A DNA stretch of 64,000 nt from Saprospiraceae bacterium. Lineage in GTDB: Bacteria; Bacteroidota; Bacteroidia; Chitinophagales; Saprospiraceae. Every line of letters begins with the position of its first letter. The stretch's first letter is position 1. Below are positions 63,761-64,000 of the stretch, one piece after another. The notes beneath the pieces are model-generated. The model saw only the letters and a list, made by a program, of their open reading frames with translations, had not been told where the DNA came from and searched no databases. The position numbers and the translations under genes are program-made. The DNA is taken from NCBI GenBank assembly GCA_020630775.1, contig JAHDIN010000005.1, positions 1 to 64,000 on the forward strand, given 5' to 3'.

Positions 63761-64000
63761 GACTTATAAAGAGATTGAATCTTTTCTAGATATTCACTTT
63801 TAAAACTTTGATATTCTTCAGTCGCTGGGCCATAGAAACCAGTGTGGATATCTACTACTTGATTGTTCTTATCAACTAATAGTAGAGTAGGGTAAGAATA
63901 TATTTTGTCAACAAATTCTAGTATTTCCGAATTCTCTTTTTTATTGGCATAACCACCTAGTAAAATCGGCCAATCAAAGTCCATTGAGGATTTATATTTT
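63757..64000 (-). CDS. thioredoxin-like (TlpA/AhpC) protein, C-terminal part
   Basis: The reading frame runs off the right edge of the window without a start; the Met at 63984 is internal, and KYKSS precedes it in frame. The visible part (81 residues) has the end of a redoxin fold: PILLGG, SYPTLLLVDKNNQVVDIHTGF with the conserved cis-Pro. The catalytic CxxC lies outside. The stop overlaps the SDR start by 4 bp. Confidence 0.8.
   Translation of the reverse strand, partial: KYKSSMDFDWPILLGGYANKKENSEILEFVDKIYSYPTLLLVDKNNQVVDIHTGFYGPATEEYQSFKSEYLEKIQSLYKS

Overview
This 64 kb window is ordinary bacterial chromosome from a member of the Bacteroidota, probably Saprospiria or a close relative; the class is an inference. 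The evidence is low G+C, five secreted proteins with C-terminal type IX secretion (T9SS) sorting domains, a TonB receptor of the 'outer membrane beta-barrel' type, HYR/GEVED/lamin-tail/CotH extracellular domains, LytS/LytTR signalling, and several -7 boxes of the Bacteroidota form TAnnTTTG (CAAAnnTA when read on the other strand). No rRNA, tRNA, CRISPR array or prophage was seen. The only clear mobile element is one IS4-family insertion sequence.

Layout. 0-9.4 kb: a DUF6624 protein, an M16 metalloprotease lipoprotein, a 100-bp tandem repeat, then a minus-strand pair (sortilin-like BNR-repeat protein and arylsulfotransferase-like lipoprotein). 9.4-16.4 kb: a structured leader or small-RNA candidate with a dyad-overlapped promoter and a strong terminator, followed by a LytS-type propeller histidine kinase, a LytTR regulator, a MoxR/VWA pair and a lipoprotein. 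16.5-28.5 kb: secreted and envelope genes (T9SS protein with IDDDGDG repeats, serine hydrolase, small beta-barrel protein, TonB receptor, pirin, and a divergent pair of paralogous T9SS proteins). 28.5-30.6 kb: two tandem copies of a palindromic repeat, the second split by the IS element. 30.6-37.2 kb: a complete trpEGDCFBA operon preceded by a 20-codon leader peptide with three consecutive Trp codons and a terminator hairpin, which is a classical attenuator. 37.2-48 kb: AsmA-like protein, fused peptide-ABC ATPase, fmt, OmpA/SPOR-like protein, and the chromosome-partitioning cluster (MBL hydrolase, parA, parB, DUF5683). 48.3-64 kb: a giant HYR/C-type-lectin/GEVED protein, a redoxin-dockerin fusion, lipB, a four-gene operon (CotH kinase, DUF4956, HlyD-like adaptor, TolC-like protein), an OmpA-type porin with thrombospondin-3 repeats, an SDR oxidoreductase and the end of a thioredoxin-like gene.

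How the genes work together. The trp operon encodes the whole path from chorismate to tryptophan, and its leader should sense charged tRNA-Trp. The kinase and regulator are translationally close and probably co-transcribed. MoxR and VWA genes overlap and should act as a chaperone pair. parA/parB with DUF5683 matches a common Bacteroidota arrangement. The most unusual group is CotH-DUF4956-HlyD-TolC: a secreted, cysteine-rich CotH kinase coupled to what looks like a trans-envelope channel. It is the best candidate here for an undescribed system. All assignments come from reading motifs; no database search or folding was run.
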